The translations under genes and the position numbers were made by a program. The notes under the pieces were generated by a model. It was not told the origin of the DNA. It made no database searches and saw only the letters and a program-made list of their open reading frames with translations. From DAIDKA01 sp035487155 (GTDB taxonomy: Bacteria; Pseudomonadota; Gammaproteobacteria; Steroidobacterales; Steroidobacteraceae), in NCBI GenBank assembly GCA_035487155.1, contig DATHMK010000016.1, forward strand, positions 18,647-82,646: a DNA stretch of 64,000 bases, given 5' to 3'. Position 1 is the stretch's first letter. Each line of letters starts with the position of its first letter. Positions 16,707 through 25,304 of this stretch are shown here, in pieces.

Positions 16707-18062
16707 ATGCTCCCGGCCGCTGAACGCAACGTCTACACGGTGACCCGGCTCAACCGGGAGGTCCGGCTGCTGCTGGAACGCGGGCTTGCCGTAATCTGGC
16801 TGGAAGCCGAACTTTCCAATTTCACCCAGCCGGCCTCGGGCCACTGGTACTTCACCCTGAAGGACAAGGAAGCGCAGATCCGCGGTGCCATGTTCCGCCA
16901 GCGGAACATGAATCTGGGGTTCACGCCCAAGTCCGGACAGCTGGTGCTGGTGCGCGGCCGGGTCAGCCTGTATGAGCCGCGCGGGGACTACCAGATGCTC
17001 GTCGAGCATATGGAGGAAGCCGGGGTTGGCGCGCTGAAACGCGAGTTCGAGCGGCTCAAGGCGCGACTGGCAGCCGAAGGCCTGTTTGCGCCCGAACTCA
17101 AACGGCCCCTGCCCGCCTTTCCGCGCCGCATCGGCGTCATCACCTCACCCAGCGGCGCGGCGGTGCGCGACATCCTGCATGTGCTCAAGCGCCGCTATCC
17201 AGCGGCGCGGGTGCTCATCTACCCGACGCCGGCGCAGGGGGCCGCGGCCGTTCCGGCGCTGATCAAGGCGCTGGAGCTGGCCTCATTGCGGGCGGAATGT
17301 GATGTGCTCATTCTGGCGCGCGGCGGCGGCTCCCTCGAAGACCTGTGGGCCTTCAATGACGAGGGGGTGGCGCGGGCGATTCGTGCCTGCAGCATCCCGG
17401 TCGTCAGCGGTGTGGGCCACGAGATCGATTTCACGATCGCCGATTTCGTCGCCGACCTGCGCGCGCCAACCCCCTCCGGCGCGGCAGAGCTGGTGGTCCC
17501 CGATCGCCAGGAGCTGCTCGGCGCCCTGCGTCGCGTAGGCGAACGGCTGATGAAGTCGGGTCGGCGCGAACTGCGCACCGCAGCCCAGCTGCTGGCCAAT
17601 CTGCGCCACCGCCTGCAACGCACCCATCCGGGCGTGCGCCTGCAGCACAGCGCCCAGCGCCTCGATGAACTGGAACAAAGATTGCGCCAGGCGCTGCGCG
17701 CCCGCATGCAGCAGCCGCACATCCGTTTGAGCCAGGCCCTCACGGCCCTGCTGCGGGCGACTCCCGCGCGCCGGGTGGCGGCCTTGAGTGCGCGCAGCGT
17801 CGAACTTCGCATGCGTCTACATCATGCCGTGCAGCGTCGGGTTGAGGCCAGCCAGCACCGCCTGACTCTCGCGCAGCACCAGCTCGACGCGGTCAGTCCG
17901 CTGGCCACCCTGGCGCGCGGCTTCGCGGTGATCACGCGCGCAGATGGCAGTGTGGTCACCGATGCGGGATCGGTCGCGGTGGGCGATGAGATCCGCGCGC
18001 TGCTGCACCGTGGCGCGCTGCGGGCGCGGATCACCGGAGCGGATTCGGGAAACAAGACATGA
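16707..18062 (+). CDS. xseA: Exodeoxyribonuclease VII large subunit
   Basis: 451 residues. The N-terminal OB fold (YTVTRLNREVRLLLERG, LSNFTQPASGHWYFTLKD) is followed by the catalytic domain: RRIGVITSPSGAAVRDI, LILARGGGSLEDLWAFNDE, VSGVGHEIDFTIADFVADLRAPTPSGAAE. A long coiled coil rich in Leu and Arg follows. With the small subunit XseB, encoded elsewhere, it degrades single-stranded DNA to oligonucleotides. The stop shares ATGA with the start of the downstream M23 peptidase gene, so the two are translationally coupled. Confidence 0.97.
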   Translation: MLPAAERNVYTVTRLNREVRLLLERGLAVIWLEAELSNFTQPASGHWYFTLKDKEAQIRGAMFRQRNMNLGFTPKSGQLVLVRGRVSLYEPRGDYQMLVEHMEEAGVGALKREFERLKARLAAEGLFAPELKRPLPAFPRRIGVITSPSGAAVRDILHVLKRRYPAARVLIYPTPAQGAAAVPALIKALELASLRAECDVLILARGGGSLEDLWAFNDEGVARAIRACSIPVVSGVGHEIDFTIADFVADLRAPTPSGAAELVVPDRQELLGALRRVGERLMKSGRRELRTAAQLLANLRHRLQRTHPGVRLQHSAQRLDELEQRLRQALRARMQQPHIRLSQALTALLRATPARRVAALSARSVELRMRLHHAVQRRVEASQHRLTLAQHQLDAVSPLATLARGFAVITRADGSVVTDAGSVAVGDEIRALLHRGALRARITGADSGNKT

Positions 18063-18919
18063 GGCAGCATCGCCGGTGGTGGCAATGGCTCGGCGGCACT
18101 GTGGCAGGCGCCAGCGTGGCGCTGGCCAGCGCCGCGGGCCCTCCGGCGACCGACCTGCCGCACAGCGAGAGTGTCCCCGGTGGCGTGCGGCTGATCGCGC
18201 TGCCGGGTCCTGCCGGTACCGCCCCCGTCGCGAGCTTCGATCAGCATCGGGTGATGGTGATTCGTCGCAACGACAAGTGGCTGGCCGTGGTCGGCATCCC
18301 GCTGGATGCAGCACTTGGCGAGGCAGCGCTTACGGTGCCCTCCGGCGTCCATCGCTTTGTCATAGGCCCGAAAACCTACACCGTGCAGCGCCTGCATGTG
18401 GCTCCCGGCCAGGTGGATCTGTCCACGGCCGATGCCAGCCGCGCCGCCCAGGAGCGCACCCGCATCCATGCCGCCGTCGCGACCTTCAGCCCGACGGATC
18501 CGGCCACGCTGCAGCTGCTGCAACCCGTACCGGGCGTTCGCTCCAGTTCATTTGGGCTGCGGCGCGTGTTCAATGGCGAGGCGCGCAATCCGCACACCGG
18601 CATGGACATCGCAGCGCCCGTCGGCACGCCGATTCTGGCGGCCGCCGATGGCACGGTGGTGGACACCGGTGACTACTTCTTCAACGGCAATACCGTGATC
18701 ATCGATCATGGCCAGGGACTGCTGACGGTGTACTGTCATCTGAGTGCCATCGACGTGCACATCGGTGAGGTGCTGCATCACGGCGCGGTGATTGGCAAGG
18801 TCGGGATGACCGGTCGCGTGACCGGCCCACACCTGCATTTTGCAGTCGTCCTGAATCAGGCCTTCGTGGATCCGGCCCTGTTCCTGCCGCCGCCGCGCCC
18901 CTTGCTGCGCACGCGCTGA
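18059..18919 (+). CDS. M23 (LytM-type) peptidase, periplasmic
   Basis: 286 residues. A signal peptide covers about residues 1-29 (WWQWLGGTVAGASVALASAA). The C-terminal LytM domain has the zinc ligands of M23: H and D in NPHTGMDIAAPVG, and HLHF in GPHLHFAVV, with VYCHLS between them. All catalytic positions are present, so an active peptidoglycan DD-endopeptidase is expected rather than an EnvC-like activator. It overlaps xseA by 4 nt at its start. At its end it overlaps the der gene on the other strand by 64 nt. Confidence 0.93.
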   Translation: MRQHRRWWQWLGGTVAGASVALASAAGPPATDLPHSESVPGGVRLIALPGPAGTAPVASFDQHRVMVIRRNDKWLAVVGIPLDAALGEAALTVPSGVHRFVIGPKTYTVQRLHVAPGQVDLSTADASRAAQERTRIHAAVATFSPTDPATLQLLQPVPGVRSSSFGLRRVFNGEARNPHTGMDIAAPVGTPILAAADGTVVDTGDYFFNGNTVIIDHGQGLLTVYCHLSAIDVHIGEVLHHGAVIGKVGMTGRVTGPHLHFAVVLNQAFVDPALFLPPPRPLLRTR

Positions 18920-20442
18920 GGCGCGCCGCCCTTGCGCTTGGCGCCCCCGGCGGGCGCGCCCTTGCGCTTGGGCCCGGATCGGCCGCCGCCGGGCGTTGCC
19001 GCCTCGGTCTTCTTCTGGCGTGCGGCCTTCATGCCGGCGATCTTGGCCAGCGCCGCGCCCCTGTGCCCGATGCCTGCCGTACCCTTGCGACGCGGGCGAT
19101 GGCCGACCTTATGCTCGGTTTTGCGATCGCTGTAGGGATTGGCGTCGGTGCGGAACTCCACCACCACCGGGCAGGCGTACAGATCGAAGGTCTTGCGAAA
19201 TACATTGGCCAGATAACGCGAGTAGGCATCCGGCACGCGCTCGCCCTGGCTGCCGTGAACGATGATGCGCGGCGGATTGCGCCCCCCCTGGTGGACGTAG
19301 CGCAGCTTGATCCGCCGCCCGTGCACCAGCGGCGGCTGGTGCGCCTGGATTGCCGCCTCCAGCGCGCGGTTGAGCATCCGGGTGGGCATTTCGCGCATCG
19401 CGGCCTCGAAGCCGCGCACCGCCGACTGCGCCAGCTCACCCACCCCGGTGCCATGGCGCGCGGAAATGAAATGCAGCGGAGCATAGGGCACGAAATCCAG
19501 TTTCAGGGCCAGCTGGCGCCGGATCTCCTCGCGCTGCTCCATGGGAATGCCGTCCCATTTGTTGACCGCGATGAGCAAGGCCCGGCCGCGCTGCAGCGCC
19601 ATGCCTAGCACGCTCGCGTCCTGTTCGCCCACCGAATCGTGAGCATCCAGCACCATGACCACCACATGGGCGTGGTCGATGGCCTGCAGCGTCTTGGCAA
19701 CGCTGACCTTCTCGATCAGATCCTCGACCTTGGAACGGCGGCGGATGCCAGCGGTATCGATCAGCACGAAATCGCGGCCATCGCGGTTGAAGGGCACGAG
19801 GATACTGTCGCGTGTCGTGCCCGGCTCGTCGCTGGCAATCACCCGCTCCTCCCCGAGCAAACGATTGATGAGCGTGGACTTGCCGACATTGGGCCGGCCG
19901 ATGACGGCGATGCGGATGGCATCATCGATCGAGTCCTCGCGCGGGGTTGCCTCGAATCCGGCCAGCACTTCGGACATGAGCTCACGGATGCCCTGACCGT
20001 GGGTGGCGGCAATGGCAACCGGCGTGCCCAGCCCCAGGGCATGGAACTCGCTCAGGACCACCTGAGCATCCAGGCTCTCGATCTTGTTGACGGCCAGGAT
20101 GATGGGCTTGCCGGAGCGGCGCAGTTCCCGCGCGACGATCTCATCCTGCGGCGTCAATCCGGCGCGCGCATCGGTGATGAACACCAGCCGGTCGGCCTCT
20201 GCCACCGCCCGCTCGGTCTGCATGCGCATCTGGCTTTCAATGACGGAGGGGTTCTCGATCACCAGTCCGCCGGTATCGATGACCACAAAGGCGCCCGCGC
20301 CGAACTGCCCGTAACCATATTGCCGATCGCGCGTAACGCCGGGCACGTCCGCCACGATGGCATCGCGCGTCCCGGTCAGAGTATTGAACAGCGTGGACTT
20401 GCCGACATTGGGTCGGCCGACCAGCGCTACGATCGGCAGCAC
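18856..20442 (-). CDS. der: GTPase Der (EngA), with long basic C-terminal tail
   Basis: 528 residues, longer than the usual 460-490. It has two tandem G domains, the first with GRPNVGKSTLFN and the second with GRPNVGKSTLIN, each with NKxD (NKIE-type and NKWD), plus the C-terminal KH-like domain. It acts in assembly of the 50S ribosomal subunit. The extra tail, roughly the last 60 residues, is a Lys/Arg/Gly-rich disordered segment (RSGPKRKGAPAGG, RSKGRGGGRNRAG), presumably RNA-binding. The last 64 nt overlap the M23 gene tail to tail. It lies 6 nt behind bamB. Confidence 0.97.
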   Translation of the reverse strand: MLPIVALVGRPNVGKSTLFNTLTGTRDAIVADVPGVTRDRQYGYGQFGAGAFVVIDTGGLVIENPSVIESQMRMQTERAVAEADRLVFITDARAGLTPQDEIVARELRRSGKPIILAVNKIESLDAQVVLSEFHALGLGTPVAIAATHGQGIRELMSEVLAGFEATPREDSIDDAIRIAVIGRPNVGKSTLINRLLGEERVIASDEPGTTRDSILVPFNRDGRDFVLIDTAGIRRRSKVEDLIEKVSVAKTLQAIDHAHVVVMVLDAHDSVGEQDASVLGMALQRGRALLIAVNKWDGIPMEQREEIRRQLALKLDFVPYAPLHFISARHGTGVGELAQSAVRGFEAAMREMPTRMLNRALEAAIQAHQPPLVHGRRIKLRYVHQGGRNPPRIIVHGSQGERVPDAYSRYLANVFRKTFDLYACPVVVEFRTDANPYSDRKTEHKVGHRPRRKGTAGIGHRGAALAKIAGMKAARQKKTEAATPGGGRSGPKRKGAPAGGAKRKGGAPQRVRSKGRGGGRNRAGSTKA

Positions 20443-20448
20443 GGTGGA

Positions 20449-21645
20449 TCAGCCGCCGGAGTGCCCATCCTGGCCAACGGCGGGCGTCACCGCGGCGGTT
20501 GCGTGAGTCGCAAGCGGCGCGGCACGGAAGGCATCGAGGACGCCGCGATCATTGAGCAGCATCAGCACGCCATCGGCATAGACCGGCGAGTTGGTGTAGC
20601 GCGCCTTGCCCGCACGCACCCGGCCCATGAGGGCTCCGGTCGCCTTGTTAAGCCAGTGAACATAGCCTTGATAATCGGCGACCACGATGGCATCACCTGC
20701 CACGGCGGGGCCCGACAGTCCGCGGTGCAACAGCGCCTTCTGACGCCACACCTCGGTGCCGTTGCGGCGCGTCAGGGCGACGACTTCGCCAATCGAGGTC
20801 GATACATAGATGTTGTCGTCATCGAGCGCCAGGCCCCGATAGCTGGAAAGCTCATGCGACCACCAGATCTGGCCGGAGTCGAGCGCAATCATGGCGACCT
20901 TGCCCTGGAAGCCGACCACATAGACATCGTTACCGACAATGTGAGCCTTGGTATCCACATCCACCAGACGATCAAGGTCAGTCTTGCCACTGGGTATCTG
21001 CAGCTGGGTTTCCCAGACACTGGAGCCATCGGCCAACGAGGAGGCAACGATGCGGCCATTGTCGAATCCGGTCACCGCCACTTCGCCCACGACGGCCGGT
21101 GAGGCCGTGCCGCGCAGCGACAGTTTCGGCACCGACTGCTGCTGCGCCCACAGCTCATGGCCATCGGCGATCGCCAGGGCGTGCAGCTTGCCGTCGACGC
21201 CGCGAACCAGCACCAGATTGGGCGAGACCGCCGGCGCGGCGAGAATTTCCGCCGTGATATTGGTGGTCCACAGCTGCTTGCCGGTCTGGGCATCCAGTGC
21301 GATCACATCGCCGTCGGTTGAGCCGACGACGATCTTGCCGTCCCCATAACCGACGGCACCGCCCAGAGGCAGCTTGGTGCGGGTCTGCCACTGCGGGTGG
21401 CCGTTGTGCAGGTCGAAGGCGGCGATCTCGCCTTTTTCGCCGGCGGCATAGACCGTGTCGCCCTCCACGTCCAGTCCCAGACCCAGACGCAGCGGCACCT
21501 TGGTTCCGCCGAGGTTCTCACTCCAGACTTTCTGGATCTTCACGGTTTCCGGAAAGGCGACCAGCTTGGTCGGTCGATCCGGGTCCTTGTCCTTGGTGCA
21601 CGCGGCCACGAGGGCCAGCAGCAGTATCGGCAGAATGCGACGCAT
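20449..21645 (-). CDS. bamB: Outer-membrane assembly lipoprotein BamB
   Basis: 398 residues. A lipoprotein signal ends in the lipobox LVAAC with the acylated cysteine at residue 16. The rest is an eight-bladed beta-propeller of PQQ-like repeats (for instance VYAAGEKGEIAAFDLHNGHPQW and VVGSTDGDVIALDAQTGKQLW). BamB joins the BAM complex that inserts beta-barrel proteins into the outer membrane. It starts 6 nt after the YfgM-like gene ends and is followed by der, the same order as in E. coli. Confidence 0.95.
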   Translation of the reverse strand: MRRILPILLLALVAACTKDKDPDRPTKLVAFPETVKIQKVWSENLGGTKVPLRLGLGLDVEGDTVYAAGEKGEIAAFDLHNGHPQWQTRTKLPLGGAVGYGDGKIVVGSTDGDVIALDAQTGKQLWTTNITAEILAAPAVSPNLVLVRGVDGKLHALAIADGHELWAQQQSVPKLSLRGTASPAVVGEVAVTGFDNGRIVASSLADGSSVWETQLQIPSGKTDLDRLVDVDTKAHIVGNDVYVVGFQGKVAMIALDSGQIWWSHELSSYRGLALDDDNIYVSTSIGEVVALTRRNGTEVWRQKALLHRGLSGPAVAGDAIVVADYQGYVHWLNKATGALMGRVRAGKARYTNSPVYADGVLMLLNDRGVLDAFRAAPLATHATAAVTPAVGQDGHSGG

Positions 21646-21651
21646 GATGGA

Positions 21652-22323
21652 TCAGTTCCCCTTGGGAATGGCAGCTACCGGCGTGCTGGATGCAGCGTCG
21701 GCAAGGTCGTTGATTTTCAGGTCCAGGAGGTCATTGGCGGCCTGGGCCGGTCCGATGGCGACACGCGCGGCGCGATACTCGCGCAGCGCCGCCGCCTTGT
21801 CACCCTTGGCGAAGTAGGCATCACCGCGAACTTCGGCGAAGCGCCCCTCAAAGGCACCCTGGCCGGCCGTACCCAGGGTTGCCAGGGCGGCGTCCGGATG
21901 GTTCAGCGCCACCTGCACCCGCGCCAGGCGCAGGCGGGTCACCTGCACCAATTCCGGGTCCTTGGAGTGGCTGATCACCACGCTCAGGTAGGAGGCGGCG
22001 CGGTCGCTCTGGCCGGTCTCCAGCAGCAGCCGGGCGGCGGCCAGATCCGCCTGATCGACATAGGGGCTGCGGGGGTGGTCGTGCCGCAGCTGCTCGACCA
22101 GGTCCAGACCGCGTGTGCGGTCGCCATGGTCAAAGGCCTGCAGCACCCGGTCATAGGCCTGCGAGGCCTCGATGCCGTCGCGGTCGGTGCGCGCCTGCCA
22201 CCAGCGCCAGCCGCCAACAATCAGGCCGCCGACGGCCAGACCGGTGATGATCCAGGGTAGATTGGCCCGCAGCCACCCCAGCAGCTGCTCCAGTTGTTCT
22301 TTTTCCGAAAGATACTCGTCCAC
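21652..22323 (-). CDS. yfgM: YfgM-like tetratricopeptide membrane-anchored protein
   Basis: 223 residues from the GTG at 22323 (VDEYLSEKEQLEQLLGWLR); GGAGTAGGGTGG precedes it at the end of hisS. A longer reading to 22395 lies inside hisS and is rejected. The N-terminus is cytoplasmic, a single membrane helix spans about 24-43 (WIITGLAVGGLIVGGW), and the periplasmic part is made of TPR-like helices. YfgM is an ancillary SecYEG-associated protein that works with PpiD. It sits between hisS and bamB as in E. coli. Confidence 0.88.
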   Translation of the reverse strand: MDEYLSEKEQLEQLLGWLRANLPWIITGLAVGGLIVGGWRWWQARTDRDGIEASQAYDRVLQAFDHGDRTRGLDLVEQLRHDHPRSPYVDQADLAAARLLLETGQSDRAASYLSVVISHSKDPELVQVTRLRLARVQVALNHPDAALATLGTAGQGAFEGRFAEVRGDAYFAKGDKAAALREYRAARVAIGPAQAANDLLDLKINDLADAASSTPVAAIPKGN

Positions 22324-22328
22324 CCACC

Positions 22329-23618
22329 CTACTCCTGCTTGTCCGCGGCCCGCAGGGCCGCCTCGATCTGTGCCGGCAGCTGCGTCAACGGGCACTCAGT
22401 CTGACCGGCCTCGAGGCGCAAAGGTTTCAAAGCCACCATGCCCCGGGCCAGTTCGTCCTCGCCGATGATCAGTGCCAGGGCCGCCCGGCTGCGATCGGCG
22501 CGGCGAAACTGGGCCTTGAAATTGCCCGCTCCGAGGTTCAATTCGAACCGCCGGTGGGGCAGGGCATCGCGCAGGGATTCGACAATGCGGCCGCCCTCGA
22601 GGCTGGCCCGCTCCCCGTTCAACACCACATAAACGTCGGCCGCTGCGCTTTGGGGCTGCGACGGCAGCTGGCTCACCAGCTCAACCACCCGCTCCACGCC
22701 CATGGCGAAGCCAATGGCCGGGGTGGCTTCCCCACCCAGCTGGGTAATGAGTCCGTCGTAGCGCCCCCCGGAGCATACGGCGTCCTGGGCGCCCAGCGCA
22801 TCGGTGATCCATTCAAAGACGGTTCGGCTGTAGTAATCAAGCCCGCGCACCAGGCGCGGGTTGATGGTGTATTCGATGCCCATCGCCGTGAGCGCCGCGC
22901 ACAGCGCCGTAAAATGGCGCTGCGACTCCGGATCCAGATGGTCCGAAAGCAGTGGCGCGGCCGCTATCAGCTCGCGCAGTTCCGGGTTCTTGCTGTCCAG
23001 GATGCGCAGCGGATTGCCATGGAGGCGGCGCCGGCTGTCCTCGTCCAGGCGCTCGTGGTGAGCTGAGAAATACTCGACCAGTTTCGCCCGATACACGCGC
23101 CGGGACTCGACCGTGCCGAGTGAATTGATCTGCAGCTTCACGCGCGTAATACCCAACCGGCGCCACAGGCGCGCCATCAGCGCAATGAGTTCGGCATCCA
23201 CATCAGGGCCGGCGAAGCCCACCGCCTCGACATCGACCTGGTAGAACTGCCGGTAACGGCCCTTCTGCGGTTTCTCGTGACGGAAAACCGGACCCATCGA
23301 CCACAGTTTGTGACGGGCACCGCGCAGCAGGCCGTTGGAGATCATGGCGCGCACGATTCCCGCGGTCATCTCCGGGCGCAGGGTGAGACTGTCCCCGCCC
23401 TGGTCGGTGAAGCTGTACATCTCCTTCTCGACCACGTCGGTGTATTCACCGATCGCGCGTTTGAAGAGCTCGGTATGTTCGACGGCCGGTACGCGGATCT
23501 CCTCGTACCCATAGGTCACGAGAAGCTCACGCATGGTGCCTTCCACGTGCTGCCACAACACGCTTTCGGCCGGCAGCACATCGTTCATGCCGCGAATAGG
23601 TTGAATCGCACCGCTCAA
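22329..23618 (-). CDS. hisS: Histidyl-tRNA synthetase
   Basis: 429 residues, class II synthetase that charges tRNA-His. Motif 2 (FRHEKPQKGRYRQFYQVDVE), the histidine-A motifs (LVRGLDYYSRTVFEW) and motif 3 (GFAMGVERVVEL) are complete. A C-terminal anticodon-binding domain follows. The gene begins 14 nt after rodZ, so ispG, which sits between these two genes in E. coli, is missing here. The downstream yfgM begins 5 nt after its stop. Confidence 0.97.
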   Translation of the reverse strand: MSGAIQPIRGMNDVLPAESVLWQHVEGTMRELLVTYGYEEIRVPAVEHTELFKRAIGEYTDVVEKEMYSFTDQGGDSLTLRPEMTAGIVRAMISNGLLRGARHKLWSMGPVFRHEKPQKGRYRQFYQVDVEAVGFAGPDVDAELIALMARLWRRLGITRVKLQINSLGTVESRRVYRAKLVEYFSAHHERLDEDSRRRLHGNPLRILDSKNPELRELIAAAPLLSDHLDPESQRHFTALCAALTAMGIEYTINPRLVRGLDYYSRTVFEWITDALGAQDAVCSGGRYDGLITQLGGEATPAIGFAMGVERVVELVSQLPSQPQSAAADVYVVLNGERASLEGGRIVESLRDALPHRRFELNLGAGNFKAQFRRADRSRAALALIIGEDELARGMVALKPLRLEAGQTECPLTQLPAQIEAALRAADKQE

Positions 23619-23632
23619 GAAAATTCCTCAGC

Positions 23633-24514
23633 TCAAAGTTTATTGCCCGCGGTGGTCACGGTCGTCACCGGCTGCAGCGTGCCTTCGTGTGTCACCAGAA
23701 ATTGCGCCGCCGCGCCCGACTGTGACTGCGCGGGAATGACCTGCGCCTGACCGTCGATCTGAACGTCGACTTCGGCGAAGTTGCCAACCAGCACTTTCAG
23801 CGGCGCAGCGCCGCGCAATGTTTCCTCGGCGCCCGCGGCGCCAATGGCATGGTACAGCGCTACGCCGTGGGCGTCGTAGACTTCGGTCCAGCATGCCGAC
23901 CTGAACTTCAAGGTGACGCTCGCCTCCAGGGGGCCGGTGCGCGGCACTCTGGGCGACTTGATCAGCGGCAGCGCGGCACTGGGTGCGCTGCTGGCCTGCT
24001 CGGGAAGGCTCGTGGGCGCCGATGCGGGCGGTGCCGCGGTGGACACCTCAGCGGCGGGCACGGCAACCGGCGCGGAGGCGGGGGCGGCGGCCACGGCCGT
24101 GGCCGGATGCAGATCCAGGTAGATCCAGCGGATGCTGCCAATCAGGCCGACCCCGATCACCACCGCGAGGCCGCTCGTGAGCAGTGCCCCACGCCAGGTA
24201 CTGGCCTGCTTCACATGCGGCATCTGGGTGAGATCCGGAGCGGCTCCGGCCTGGGCGCTGGCCGCGTACAGACCCATAATCTCCGGCACCGACTCCTTGA
24301 GCAGTTCGGCGTAGTGGCGCAGATGTCCACGCACATACACCGGGGCCCCCAGTGCGCCGAAGCGCTCGCCCTCGAGCGCGCTGAGCACACCCGGATCCAC
24401 ATGCAGCAGCTCGGCCGCCTGCACCACCGACAGATCGGCACGTTCGCGCGCCGCCTGCAGGCGTGCGCCGATGCCGTTCTTGCGCGCACCGCTGTCGTTG
24501 CCGCCGGCGCTCAT
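23633..24514 (-). CDS. rodZ: RodZ-like cytoskeletal membrane protein
   Basis: 293 residues. It has an N-terminal helix-turn-helix of the Xre type (GARLQAARERADLSVVQAAELLHV, LGAPVYVRGHLRHYAELL) used for binding MreB. One membrane helix follows at about 111-133 (LTSGLAVVIGVGLIGSIRWIY). An Ala/Pro-rich periplasmic linker then leads to a DUF4115 domain (SVTLKFRSACWTEVYDAHG). RodZ links MreB filaments to the cell-wall elongation machinery. The gene lies 4 nt downstream of pilF and upstream of hisS. Confidence 0.92.
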   Translation of the reverse strand: MSAGGNDSGARKNGIGARLQAARERADLSVVQAAELLHVDPGVLSALEGERFGALGAPVYVRGHLRHYAELLKESVPEIMGLYAASAQAGAAPDLTQMPHVKQASTWRGALLTSGLAVVIGVGLIGSIRWIYLDLHPATAVAAAPASAPVAVPAAEVSTAAPPASAPTSLPEQASSAPSAALPLIKSPRVPRTGPLEASVTLKFRSACWTEVYDAHGVALYHAIGAAGAEETLRGAAPLKVLVGNFAEVDVQIDGQAQVIPAQSQSGAAAQFLVTHEGTLQPVTTVTTAGNKL

Positions 24515-24518
24515 GGCA

Positions 24519-25304
24519 TCAGCCGGGATTGGGTTGCGGGTCCGCGCTCAGGGAGCGCGCCTGCTCGGAGTTGGGAAACTCGGCGCGCAGGATCTTGGTC
24601 ATTTGCGCGGCGCCGTTGGCATCACCGAGGGTGCGCGCGGCGCGCAATCCGACCAGCAGCAGTTCCGGTGTCGGGTTGAATTGGCTGATGAATTTCTGCA
24701 CGCGATCCCGGGCTTCAAGCGCCCGTCCGTGCGCCAGTTCCAGAGAGGCTTCCTGATAAGCCCCTTCTGCGTAATCCGGACGCGCCGCGAGCGCGCGCTT
24801 GAAGGCGGATTCGGCCTCCTCGTCCCGGTGCGCAGTGAGCAGGCACACACCCATGTCGGTATAGGCCGCCTCAGGCGTGCGGTACAGCGGATTCCTGGCA
24901 ACCTGCAGCATCTTGGTGATGCCCTCGTCCACCCGATGCTGGTCGCACAGGTACACGCCGTAGAACAGTACCGGTCCCGGGTCGGTCGGGGCGAGACGCA
25001 TCGCCTCGTGAATTTCGGCCTCGGCCTTCTTCTGGTCGTCGATGCGCTCGTAGAACATCGCCATCACACTGTGCAGGTTGGGATTGGTTGGATCCTCCTG
25101 CAGGGCGCGGTCGAGTTTTTCCTTGGCACGCTGCAGATTGCCTTCCTGCATGTAGGCCATGGCCAGCTTCACATTGTCGGCCGCCGCATCCTCCCGGACA
25201 TTTCCCTGGTCCAGGTGCGGTGACTTGGTGGTCACGCAACCACCCAGGACCACGAGCAGCGAGGCCGCGCAGACCGGGATAACCATGCCATGTGCGATTT
25301 TCAT
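24519..25304 (-). CDS. pilF: Type IV pilus biogenesis/stability lipoprotein PilF/PilW
   Basis: 261 residues. The signal ends in the lipobox VVLGGC (Cys 23). TPR repeats follow (LAMAYMQEGNLQRAKEKLDRALQED, SVMAMFYERIDDQKKAEAEIHEAM). PilF/PilW is the outer-membrane pilotin needed for PilQ secretin assembly. The start ATGA overlaps the stop of rlmN, and rodZ follows at 4 nt. The position between rlmN and rodZ supports the name. Confidence 0.9.
   Translation of the reverse strand: MKIAHGMVIPVCAASLLVVLGGCVTTKSPHLDQGNVREDAAADNVKLAMAYMQEGNLQRAKEKLDRALQEDPTNPNLHSVMAMFYERIDDQKKAEAEIHEAMRLAPTDPGPVLFYGVYLCDQHRVDEGITKMLQVARNPLYRTPEAAYTDMGVCLLTAHRDEEAESAFKRALAARPDYAEGAYQEASLELAHGRALEARDRVQKFISQFNPTPELLLVGLRAARTLGDANGAAQMTKILRAEFPNSEQARSLSADPQPNPG

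Noticed and set aside
19639..21102. 487-codon open frame on the plus strand
   Set aside because: It covers the antisense of der and bamB, crossing both genes; no real gene would span that boundary with no motif.
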